DNA of 18,571 nucleotides, taken from contig JBNKLQ010000112.1 of assembly GCA_050292445.1 (NCBI GenBank), forward strand, positions 1-18,571, given 5' to 3'. The translations under genes were made by a program, and so were the position numbers. Below, in pieces: positions 8,971 through 15,490 of the stretch (the first letter of the stretch is position 1; the number at the start of each line of letters is the position of its first letter). Under the pieces are notes generated by a model that was not told the origin of the DNA, searched no databases, and saw only the letters and a program-made list of their open reading frames with translations. The DNA is from Leptofilum sp050292445. GTDB taxonomy: Bacteria > Chloroflexota > Anaerolineae > Promineifilales > Promineifilaceae.

Positions 8971-9006
8971 AGAACGGCCGTATCTTTGGGGAGATACGGC
9001 CGTTCT
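8971..9006. terminator. Strong hairpin built from two octamer copies, between convergent genes
   Basis: AGAACGGCCGTATCT (8971-8985) and AGATACGGCCGTTCT (8992-9006) are perfect 15-bp arms around the loop TTGGGG. Each arm contains one ACGGCCGT. A T-rich stretch follows on the plus strand. Six bases after pepF and facing a gene on the other strand, it is well placed as a two-way terminator. Confidence 0.85.
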
Positions 9007-9078
9007 TATTCTTCCATCAAGATGAACAACTTCACTTGAGCACCGTATACTTTGAACGGCTGAATTTACACGAGACGC

Positions 9079-9483
9079 TTATTCAATCTCTGGCTCTTGG
9101 TCTCGCCAATTAAAATACAGCAACAATATAAGGGCAAACACATTAAATATACCGCCGAAGATGAACCAAAGTACCGCATTTTGTCGTTTGGTTTGCGCCC
9201 AAAGTGCGCAAAAACCGGCATATAAAAAGATGACAAGTCCACTGGGAGCCAAACCACTAATATTTCCTTCCAGATTATTAACCCGCTGTTGCAAATTACT
9301 ATCTGACGAATTCTTCAAGCTAGCCACTTCCTGCTCTAGCTGCTCGATCCTCTGCGTCAAATCTACCATATCCGGCTCGGATTGCTGGGCCAAAACCGGA
9401 AACTGAGTCAAGGTAAAAAGCAAAGTAACTCCAACAAGCAAAAACCCTGCGAAAAACCAGTTAAAACGATTTGATTGATTCAT
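9079..9483 (-). CDS. Small membrane protein with coiled coil, function unknown
   Basis: 134 residues; AAGGAG (plus 9490-9495) lies seven bases before the ATG. A hydrophobic N-terminus (about 9-31) ends in VLAQQ, which looks like a cleavable signal peptide. A heptad-rich coiled coil (about 38-75) is followed by two closely spaced membrane segments (about 81-95 and 103-123) and an acidic tail. The pattern ALWAQTKRQNAVLWFIFGG in the second half resembles short hypothetical membrane proteins of many bacteria that have no assigned role. A weak promoter (TTGCCT, 17 bp, TACAAA; plus 9539-9511) precedes it. First gene of the minus-strand accessory block when read from the left. Confidence 0.7.
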   Translation of the reverse strand: MNQSNRFNWFFAGFLLVGVTLLFTLTQFPVLAQQSEPDMVDLTQRIEQLEQEVASLKNSSDSNLQQRVNNLEGNISGLAPSGLVIFLYAGFCALWAQTKRQNAVLWFIFGGIFNVFALILLLYFNWRDQEPEIE

Positions 9484-9500
9484 TAGCAGCTCCTTTTAGA

Positions 9501-9716
9501 CAATTGAGTTTTTGTAGTAAAACAACAGAATACAGGCAAACCTGACAGGTCGCTCTCGAGAGGTTGAATCGTTACGAAATGTTTTGTTTTACGGCCGTCT
9601 TTTTCTAACTCAATTCACCCTCAGCGTAGGCGCTACTCAATACTTTCTTGTTGAATTTACCGAATTCCTAAATCCCGGCGGAAAACTGCAAATCCCATCA
9701 TGGCGTATCCCACCCG
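9501..9716. repeat. Gene-free stretch with several palindromes
   Basis: AATTGAGTT (9502-9510) and AACTCAATT (9607-9615) are perfect inverted 9-bp arms about 96 bp apart. Inside lie one copy of the dispersed word AAACCTGACAGGT (9538-9550), the self-complementary CTCTCGAGAG (9553-9562) and one ACGGCCGT (9591-9598). The right part (about 9605-9716) may be the decayed end of the small lipoprotein gene. Confidence 0.5.
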
Positions 9717-9917
9717 CTATGAGTCATCACCGGTAAAAACAACAATGGCCCCCTCATCAAAATATCGGATGCCAAATTTATCCACCGCAGAGCTACTGAC
9801 AATGGTATTTGGCAAAACACGCTCACGGAACCTGGATTCCACCTGCTGCGAGGCTGTGCAACCGGAAAAGAACATTAGAAGCATAAGCACAATGAAACCA
9901 ATGAATCTTTTCCTCAT
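9717..9917 (-). CDS. Tiny lipoprotein, possibly truncated by a nonsense codon
   Basis: 66 residues. AAGGA about ten bases before the ATG gives a fair ribosome site. The N-terminus is a lipoprotein signal with C20 after FSG. The rest (VESRFRERVLPNTIVSSSAV...) is not recognised. It ends in TAG, but the same frame continues without any other stop for 19 codons to a TAA at 9657-9659 and reads RVGYAMMGFAVFRRDLGIR, which looks like plausible protein sequence; a shift of one base then keeps the frame open to 9605. I suspect a degraded longer gene in which a sense codon (for instance CAG) became TAG. It follows the 175-residue gene by 36 bp, so the two are probably co-transcribed. Confidence 0.5.
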   Translation of the reverse strand: MRKRFIGFIVLMLLMFFSGCTASQQVESRFRERVLPNTIVSSSAVDKFGIRYFDEGAIVVFTGDDS

Positions 9918-9953
9918 AAATGGATTTCCTTACCGGTTAAGAGGAATAGCCCG

Positions 9954-10481
9954 CTATTTTGCGGAATAACCCAGTTCATCTAGTACCGTAAAAATTGGCT
10001 GTGGATCTTCCATAATGAGTGCTGAAGCTAACCAGTCATCATTATTACCAACAAAAACAAAGCGATTGCCGCTATGACGGCCGTCAATAGGAATAAGAAG
10101 CTGATTGACTGTTGTATCGCTCAAACTAATCGTAAGCCCAATGTCAGATGAAAAGAGTAGTTCTATGACAAACTCTTTCTCATAATAATCCTCCAGGGTA
10201 GCGTTTGATAAGCCAACTGGTACACGGCCTCGAAAGCGGCCAAGTGCCTGATTGAGTGCGGCTTCAAGGGCGCGGAATTCATCGCTGCCAGATTGAGCCT
10301 CTATGCTATTTCCATAATGGTAAATTACAATTCGATCAAAATCATATGAGCGTTCTGGCATTGGGCGAAACCAAAGCGGGTTTCCCGTAGTAAGAGCGTA
10401 AAACCCCCAAACTACTAATAGGACAACACTGATAGCAATCAGGAGGGGGGAAATCAATTGAGGCTTTTTTTGTTTAATCAT
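9954..10481 (-). CDS. Membrane-anchored protein of unknown function
   Basis: 175 residues: a short basic N-terminus, one membrane segment (about 11-30) and an outside domain of about 140 residues with alternating beta and helix (for example FDRIVIYHYGN, FRALEAALNQAL). No cysteines and no catalytic motif that I can recognise. The ribosome site is weak (GAAAAGAA just before the ATG). The gene ends in TAG. It lies between the Cys-rich protein gene and the tiny lipoprotein on the same strand, 150 bp and 36 bp away, so a shared function is possible but unproven. An ACGGCCGT falls within it at 10077. Confidence 0.7.
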   Translation of the reverse strand: MIKQKKPQLISPLLIAISVVLLVVWGFYALTTGNPLWFRPMPERSYDFDRIVIYHYGNSIEAQSGSDEFRALEAALNQALGRFRGRVPVGLSNATLEDYYEKEFVIELLFSSDIGLTISLSDTTVNQLLIPIDGRHSGNRFVFVGNNDDWLASALIMEDPQPIFTVLDELGYSAK

Positions 10482-10535
10482 TTCTTTTCAACTGAAGATG
10501 GTGCTTAAAGATGATCTACCAGAATGATGAACCAA

Positions 10536-10583
10536 CACATATAGCAACAAGATTGAATTTGAAACTAATTGCGGCTATATGTG
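10536..10583. repeat. 10-bp perfect inverted repeat downstream of the Cys-rich gene
   Basis: CACATATAGC (10536-10545) and GCTATATGTG (10574-10583) pair perfectly around a 28-nt loop. It lies about 50 bp after the stop of the Cys-rich gene and about 55 bp before the start of the 175-residue gene. It could slow transcription or bind a protein; there is no T-run on the transcribed side, so it is not a textbook terminator. Confidence 0.55.
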
Positions 10584-10631
10584 CTCCAATCTAATCCTCT
10601 CTAGCAACAAACAACCCTCCAGGATCTTACT

Positions 10632-11561
10632 TTAGCAAAAGCCACACGGTCCTTCCCAATAGGGAGAACAAAACAGGACGTAAGGATTCCCCCACCAGTC
10701 AGTACAAATGCAGCACTGTTCCTCAGTTGGGCGAATGGAAGAACCACACGGTCTACAACCAGAGCGGTTTTCCCATGTGCAACCAGGGCACTGATCACCC
10801 ATTGTTACAACACCACCTTCAGGCAAATTCATACTTTCACCATTTATGGCCAACGTTGTTAGAAGATACCCATTATCATTTACTTTTTGATAATACTCTC
10901 CCTTGCTTCGCACATATCCCTCTGAGCGTTCAACATATGTGGCAAAATCGCCTTTTGTAGCAGTAAAAGTAAAAGTGACAACTACTTCTTGGCGTCCATT
11001 AGTGAAGGTATTTTGGACAGCTTTGACTTCGTGATTGTTAAAATCAACATTGTGAGCCAAATCAATTATCCGAAATTCTGAACTCTTTATAGCCCTTTCT
11101 ACCAAACCAGCCAATTCATTGCCTTCGACTGGAACCGAGTCTGCAATATCATTGGCGGAAAGTTGAGTATTTGGAGATGTGGTTTGTTTCGGCCACAAAG
11201 CAAGGGCAAATAGTAAAGTGCTACTTTGTTGCAGAAAACTTCGGCGCCCAATATTTGTTGCTTCAAGAGGCATCATAAGCTGGCTGACCATTTTTGCCAC
11301 TTGCCATGCCCGTTTCGGCCCAAGTTTACTAAGCAATCGTGCACGCAATGATAACCCTGTATATGCACGAATCTCCTCAGCATCGATTTCTAGTAGAGTA
11401 GGCTCCCAGTGCCAATCAGGTTTTACTCTGCCTAGCAATTCCTGCATTTTAGGATCACGCAAAGTTCGGGCAACTAAAAATCCATCAATCTCTTGCTCCA
11501 CCTCTTGAGCAATCCTTGAACATGTGTTACAACCGGAATCGAACAATAAATAGCGATCCAT
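10632..11561 (-). CDS. Thioredoxin-like (DCC-type) N-domain, internal Tat-like anchor and ten-cysteine C-terminal tail
   Basis: 309 residues; a run of G (plus 11570-11574) about eight bases before the ATG is the ribosome site. Residues 1-90 resemble the DCC/DUF393 thiol-disulfide oxidoreductase fold, with the CxxC pair C11/C14 in FDSGCNTC. Residues 103-124 look like a twin-arginine signal (GRRSFLQ, R106 R107, then a hydrophobic run), although it is 100 residues from the start. Residues 126-257 contain no cysteine. The tail has ten: C258, 261, 269, 272, 283, 284, 286, 298, 306 and 309, the last being the final residue. The architecture suggests a membrane-anchored or exported precursor whose tail is disulfide-bonded or binds metal. 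A link to halocin C8-like ten-cysteine peptides is my speculation. No exact ACGGCCGT occurs within it, unlike most genes here. Confidence 0.75.
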   Translation of the reverse strand: MDRYLLFDSGCNTCSRIAQEVEQEIDGFLVARTLRDPKMQELLGRVKPDWHWEPTLLEIDAEEIRAYTGLSLRARLLSKLGPKRAWQVAKMVSQLMMPLEATNIGRRSFLQQSSTLLFALALWPKQTTSPNTQLSANDIADSVPVEGNELAGLVERAIKSSEFRIIDLAHNVDFNNHEVKAVQNTFTNGRQEVVVTFTFTATKGDFATYVERSEGYVRSKGEYYQKVNDNGYLLTTLAINGESMNLPEGGVVTMGDQCPGCTWENRSGCRPCGSSIRPTEEQCCICTDWWGNPYVLFCSPYWEGPCGFC

Positions 11562-11695
11562 TTGATTTACCCCCTACATTTTATACTGATATTTGAATAG
11601 AATCTTGGTTTGCTTTGGCACTGTGGTTAAACTTCTTCGCTGTCATGAGAATTGCCCCAACCAAGATCATCGTAGCAAAGAATTAGGGAGTTGTA

Positions 11696-11715
11696 ACCTG
11701 TAGTTTTCTATAGTT
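11696..11715. promoter_or_regulatory. Upstream half-degenerate lux-box-like palindrome
   Basis: ACCTGTAGTTTTCTATAGTT has a left half identical to the downstream site and a right half that matches it at six of eight positions. Its centre lies 61 bp before the centre of the second site, close to six DNA turns, so the same protein could bind both on nearly the same face. Confidence 0.5.
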
Positions 11716-11756
11716 TTTTCGGTTTTGAAGATGAATGAAAAATGAGAAACGGCTCA

Positions 11757-11776
11757 ACCTGTAGAAAACTACAGGT
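11757..11776. promoter_or_regulatory. Lux-box-like operator before the PAS-LuxR gene
   Basis: ACCTGTAGAAAACTACAGGT is a perfect dyad of 8-bp arms around AAAA. It agrees at 16 of 20 positions with the Vibrio fischeri lux box (ACCTGTAGGATCGTACAGGT, from memory), the operator of the LuxR-type helix-turn-helix. Its centre is about 24 bp upstream of the candidate -35 box, a common activator position. Autoregulation by the LuxR-type product encoded immediately downstream is the simplest reading. Confidence 0.65.
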
Positions 11777-11787
11777 CCTATCGGTGG

Positions 11788-11816
11788 TTGACGCCGCCAT
11801 AAGTTTGGTTTATTGT
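11788..11816 (+). promoter_or_regulatory. Candidate promoter of the PAS-LuxR gene, apparently leaderless
   Basis: TTGACG (11788-11793), 17 bp, TATTGT (11811-11816). Transcription would begin at about 11823, the A of the proposed start codon, which fits the absence of any ribosome site there. Confidence 0.5.
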
Positions 11817-11822
11817 CAAAAT

Positions 11823-12842
11823 ATGGACATTTCGGAACAGATTGCCAGCCAGTGGGCCGCGCGGCAAAAAGAATTTGAAGTTGTGTGGTGGTTGCTGCCG
11901 CGCATTCAGCAAGAGGCAGTCGATGAGGACGTGGCGGAAAAGCTGCAAAGGCGCATCACCGCCTGCCTGCTCATGACACCGTTTGATGCTGAATCCGGCC
12001 AACAAGTTGGCAGCACGTTGGCGCAGCAGTTTGGTTTTCGTTTAGAGAAGCTGGGGCAGTTGCAGCAGCTTCTGGCCGAGCAGCTTTTCCGTGGACTCAA
12101 TGAAACGCAGATGGCCTGGCTGGCCCCTCGTCTGGTGGCCTTTTGGGCAGCAATGACAGTTGGATATGGCCAGACGTTGCAGCAATTTTACGCACAGGAA
12201 CAAGCGGCGCAGCAGCAAAAGCTCCTGGCTGAATTCCAGCAGCTCACCGAACAAGCTACGGAAAGCGAAGAACGTTTTGAGGCGCTGTTTAAGGCTTCTT
12301 CCCAGCCCGTGTTTCTGCATGAAAACGGCCGTATCCTAACTATCAATCATGCCGTCACCCAAAAGTTCGACTACACAGCAGAAGACCTCGTTGGACAAGA
12401 AGTCCAAACCCTGATTCAAACAATGACACTGCCCGCTGAACAGGCAAAAATTCTCAAGCGAATGGGAAATGGGCAGGAACGACCGTATCACACCCAGTGT
12501 CTTACCAAAGAAGGAACGGCCGTGGCCGTTGAAGCAGCCGCTCGCCACGTAGACTACCGTGGCCGCACCGTACGCATGGTCATTTTGTCTCCACTCGATG
12601 ACAGCGCCATCCCGCTGCCCGAATTCGATGAAGCTAACCTGAGCAAGCGGCAGCAAGCAGTTTTGCACAAGATGGCTCAGGGCTTCACCGACAAGGAAAT
12701 TGCCCAATTTCTGGATGTAAGCCTTTCCACGGTGAATCATCACAAGGCGGAAATCTTCGAGAAGTTGCAAGTCAACACCCGCGCCAGAGCCATCACCTGG
12801 GCCTGGCAAAAACTACCACCTTTTGAGTTTGAGCCTCAATAA
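11823..12842 (+). CDS. PAS-domain LuxR-type transcriptional regulator
   Basis: 339 residues from the ATG at 11823. The frame is open from 11742, but that part covers the operator and promoter, so I prefer the inner start. Residues 1-125 are a helical, Trp- and Gln-rich region I do not recognise; a Gln-rich coiled coil follows (about 118-155), then a PAS domain (148-257) that may bind a cofactor or small ligand. The C-terminus (271-326) is a GerE/LuxR helix-turn-helix: LSKRQQAVLHKMAQGFTDKEIA, with the recognition helix in SLSTVNHHKAEIFEKL. There is no acyl-homoserine-lactone domain and no receiver domain, so the PAS domain or the N-terminus must take the signal. It faces away from the Cys-rich gene across a 261-bp spacer with two palindromes and may control both. 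It ends four bases from the convergent SGNH gene. Confidence 0.85.
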   Translation: MDISEQIASQWAARQKEFEVVWWLLPRIQQEAVDEDVAEKLQRRITACLLMTPFDAESGQQVGSTLAQQFGFRLEKLGQLQQLLAEQLFRGLNETQMAWLAPRLVAFWAAMTVGYGQTLQQFYAQEQAAQQQKLLAEFQQLTEQATESEERFEALFKASSQPVFLHENGRILTINHAVTQKFDYTAEDLVGQEVQTLIQTMTLPAEQAKILKRMGNGQERPYHTQCLTKEGTAVAVEAAARHVDYRGRTVRMVILSPLDDSAIPLPEFDEANLSKRQQAVLHKMAQGFTDKEIAQFLDVSLSTVNHHKAEIFEKLQVNTRARAITWAWQKLPPFEFEPQ

Positions 12843-12846
12843 TAGT

Positions 12847-13899
12847 TTACTTTTGCACTTCTTCGACGGCAGAGGCGATCAAGCTTGTGTAGGCTTTTGC
12901 AGCCTCAAAAATGACGTGATCGACATTTTCCATCTGGTCGGCGGGGAAGGTGAAAATTTCAGGCAACAAATGTAAATTTTCACTCCGGTCAGCAAAGGCC
13001 TGTAACTCAGTGCGAACCTGACCATAATAAGTCTGAAAGGCTTCGTTCGCTGCCACCTCTTCAAAGAGCGGACCAAAAGCCAGATAAACATCAATGTCAT
13101 GCGTATCGGCCAAATTAATCAACTGTGTCAAAGCCTGCTGATTGATATCAGACATAACAAAGCTGCTATTTGCCACAAAATTTATATGATTTTGCACATC
13201 CTGACGGAACAATGATGAGGCAGGGACAGTCATTAAGGGCATATAGCCATTGTCTTGTAAATTGAAGCGCTTTTGAAAAATCGGCCGTTGCGCATAAATC
13301 CATTCTTTAATGATTTCACCAAGGGACTTGTTCTCTGCATAAAGCGGAAAGTACCGGACTAACCAGAGGTTGAATTGTTCTTCGTTAGTCAGTGACAAGG
13401 ATGGAACATATTTATTTTGCCAACTATTCCATGGTAGTGGTGTCTTGGCCACAAAGACGGGCTTCACGTCACGACGCCACACATCATAAGAATGAATGAC
13501 GAGCACATGGGCCGGTGGGCCGAAGCGCTCAATGTATTCTTCCAGCATCCATACATCGTCTACAGCTCCCATGTTCCCTACTGTGTTGAGGTTTACGGCC
13601 GTTCCCCCCAACTGCTCCTCAAGCACTTCTGGCACCAATCCTTGATTACCCGTTGAATCGCCAACAATGAGCCAATCGACAGGAGCAGCCAGCTCATGCA
13701 GCAGTTCCCATTTTTGCCGCACCAGCCAATAACCACGATTGCGAGGGTACTCCTGTATGTACCATAACACAGCCCAATTTGCCAGGAGAAGAAGGAAAAT
13801 GGTGCCGATGACCGTGATGGCCGCAGAACGGCCGTTAAGCGGCTGAATTATCTCGTGCGTCAACTGTTTATAAGGGGCTTTTTCAGTTTCTAATTTCAT
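12847..13899 (-). CDS. SGNH-hydrolase-like membrane protein, probable partner of the AlgI-type acyltransferase
   Basis: 350 residues from the ATG at 13899, two bases after the stop of the acyltransferase gene, which points to translational coupling; a longer frame reaches 13995 but lies entirely within the upstream gene. A membrane segment (about 27-48) precedes an outside domain with the SGNH block I motif VGDST (79-83, putative nucleophile S82) and D327/H328 in NVDH near the C-terminus, as in AlgJ, AlgX and DltD-like proteins. In those systems the membrane O-acyltransferase passes an acyl group across the membrane and the SGNH protein places it on a polysaccharide. The sugar polymer modified here is unknown: no glycan synthesis gene is in the window. 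Confidence 0.8.
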   Translation of the reverse strand: MKLETEKAPYKQLTHEIIQPLNGRSAAITVIGTIFLLLLANWAVLWYIQEYPRNRGYWLVRQKWELLHELAAPVDWLIVGDSTGNQGLVPEVLEEQLGGTAVNLNTVGNMGAVDDVWMLEEYIERFGPPAHVLVIHSYDVWRRDVKPVFVAKTPLPWNSWQNKYVPSLSLTNEEQFNLWLVRYFPLYAENKSLGEIIKEWIYAQRPIFQKRFNLQDNGYMPLMTVPASSLFRQDVQNHINFVANSSFVMSDINQQALTQLINLADTHDIDVYLAFGPLFEEVAANEAFQTYYGQVRTELQAFADRSENLHLLPEIFTFPADQMENVDHVIFEAAKAYTSLIASAVEEVQK

Positions 13900-13901
13900 A
13901 G

Positions 13902-15338
13902 TTAAAATTGGAAGTAAATAAACTCTAACGAGTCTCGTGCGCCATATATCAATGTCCAAACAATAATCAGGACATAAACGATAATGCGCAGCCAAATGGG
14001 CAATCGAGTAAGCAATAATAAGTCGCGTGACAAATATTGATATATTTCAACCAATACCAGAGGGAAAGTATAAAAAACAATATCCACCAGCAAGACGATG
14101 CTAAAATCAGTAATTCCAAAAGACACATGGCTCAGCATATACAATATCTGGTCCACGGAGCGGGAACGAAAGATGAGCCAACCGACAAGCGTTAGGCAAA
14201 ACATCAGCATCATGCGCCCCAACACAAGTAGTTTGTTATAGTCGCCCCCCCAAGGGTCTTTGTGAATCGGCCGTTTTTCTAACAGTCGATAAATAATCAA
14301 AATCGTCCCATGGAAACCACCCCAAATCACAAAGTTCCAGGCTGCCCCGTGCCACAAGCCGCCCAATAACATCGTCAACATTAAATTACGATAGGTTCGC
14401 CACTTGCCCTGCCGATTGCCCCCCAAAGGAATATACAAATAATCGCGCAGCCAGGTAGAAAGGGACACATGCCAGCGTTGCCAAAAATCAGTAGGGTTCA
14501 GGGCAAAATAAGGCACGCGGAAATTCACCATCAACTCAAACCCCATCAACCGCGATATACCTCGGGCAATATCCGAATAGCCAGAAAAATCCCCATAAAT
14601 TTGCAGCGCAAAGGCCAGCACACCAAGAAAAATAGTGAGCCCTTCGTGATTCGTGTAATTATTAAAAACCGAATCAGCCAACTGCCCAACATTGTCAGCG
14701 ACGACCATCTTTTTGAAGAAACCCCAAATAATGAGGTAGAAGCCAGTGTGGATATGCTCGGGGGTAATACGGCGGGGAAGCGCAACTTGCGGGAGTAAAT
14801 TAACCGCGCGTTCAATGGGTCCGGCTACCAATTGAGGGAAAAAAGCGACAAACACAGCAAAATCCAGCAAGTTGTGCGTTGGCTCCATTTCCTGGCGATA
14901 AATGTCAATGGTATAGCTCATCGTCTGGAAGGTGTAGAAGCTGATGCCCACTGGCAAAATAATATTAAGCGTTACCGGATCAGCATGTAGCCCAACAAGG
15001 TTTAATAGATCGGTGAAGCTGCCAGCAAAGAAGTTGAAATATTTAAAGAAGCCCAAAATCCCCAAATTGACAACCATGGAAACAGCAAGCAGGCGTTTCC
15101 GCCTGACCTGGTTGGCTGGTGTATCCGCAGGGATAGCCCCCATCGCCCGGCCAACGAAAAAATCCACTAAGGTAGAGACAGCAATCAGGGATAAAAAGCG
15201 CCAATCCCAACGGCCGTAAAAATAGTAGCTGGCAACTAAAAGCAACACATTTTGCCAACGGACCCGCTTGCGCAGCAAGAGATATAAAGCATAAACGATG
15301 GCAAAAAAAGCAAGAAAAATTCCAGAATTAAATAACAA
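13902..15338 (-). CDS. AlgI-type MBOAT membrane O-acyltransferase
   Basis: 478 residues, normal for the AlgI/DltB-like branch. The start is TTG, chosen because the family's N-terminus MLFNS begins exactly there and GGAGG (plus 15346-15350) lies seven bases upstream. About ten or more membrane segments are visible. The two conserved histidines are H290 in DFWQRWHVSLSTWLRDY and the catalytic H330 in GGLWHGAAWN; the family signatures FFPQLVAGPIER (166-177) and YGDFSGYSDIA (248-258) are also present. It should take an acetyl or similar group from a cytoplasmic donor and export it for O-acylation of an extracellular or wall polymer, working with the SGNH protein encoded directly after it. A good promoter lies upstream, divergent from that of the transporter. 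Confidence 0.93.
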   Translation of the reverse strand: MLFNSGIFLAFFAIVYALYLLLRKRVRWQNVLLLVASYYFYGRWDWRFLSLIAVSTLVDFFVGRAMGAIPADTPANQVRRKRLLAVSMVVNLGILGFFKYFNFFAGSFTDLLNLVGLHADPVTLNIILPVGISFYTFQTMSYTIDIYRQEMEPTHNLLDFAVFVAFFPQLVAGPIERAVNLLPQVALPRRITPEHIHTGFYLIIWGFFKKMVVADNVGQLADSVFNNYTNHEGLTIFLGVLAFALQIYGDFSGYSDIARGISRLMGFELMVNFRVPYFALNPTDFWQRWHVSLSTWLRDYLYIPLGGNRQGKWRTYRNLMLTMLLGGLWHGAAWNFVIWGGFHGTILIIYRLLEKRPIHKDPWGGDYNKLLVLGRMMLMFCLTLVGWLIFRSRSVDQILYMLSHVSFGITDFSIVLLVDIVFYTFPLVLVEIYQYLSRDLLLLTRLPIWLRIIVYVLIIVWTLIYGARDSLEFIYFQF

Positions 15339-15361
15339 CGCACAGCCTCCAAAAGAAGGTA

Positions 15362-15390
15362 ATTATGGACGCCGCTTTTCATATCGTCAA
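15362..15390 (-). promoter_or_regulatory. Promoter of the acyltransferase operon
   Basis: On the minus strand TTGACG (15390-15385), 17 bp, CATAAT (15367-15362): five of six matches in each box at the ideal spacing. Transcription would begin near 15355, about 17 nt before the TTG start. Confidence 0.65.
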
Positions 15391-15424
15391 AATTCATTTA
15401 CCTCTCGAATGAATATGGCCCGTT

Positions 15425-15452
15425 TTGTCACCAGCCGTTTCCCGTGTACAAT
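15425..15452 (+). promoter_or_regulatory. Promoter of the UMF1-type transporter gene
   Basis: TTGTCA (15425-15430), 16 bp, TACAAT (15447-15452): five of six matches in each box. It diverges from the acyltransferase promoter 35 bp away. Its position excludes the longer reading frame that starts at 15425 and supports the ATG at 15491. Confidence 0.6.
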
Positions 15453-15490
15453 ATTTCGCCAACAGCACCCATGACAAAGAGGAATCCCCC

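Noticed and set aside
11696..11776. Complete quorum-sensing locus
   Set aside because: No LuxI-type synthase and no autoinducer-binding domain are present; only the operator and helix-turn-helix resemble the lux system.
11742..11822. Upstream start for the PAS-LuxR gene
   Set aside because: This stretch holds the lux-box-like palindrome and the -35/-10 boxes; the start at 11823 fits the promoter.
13900..13995. Longer N-terminus of the SGNH protein
   Set aside because: It lies wholly inside the acyltransferase gene in another frame; the ATG at 13899, two bases after that stop, gives the expected short tail and anchor.
15425..15490. Longer N-terminus of the UMF1 transporter
   Set aside because: It would begin inside the promoter -35 box; the ATG at 15491 has its own ribosome site.
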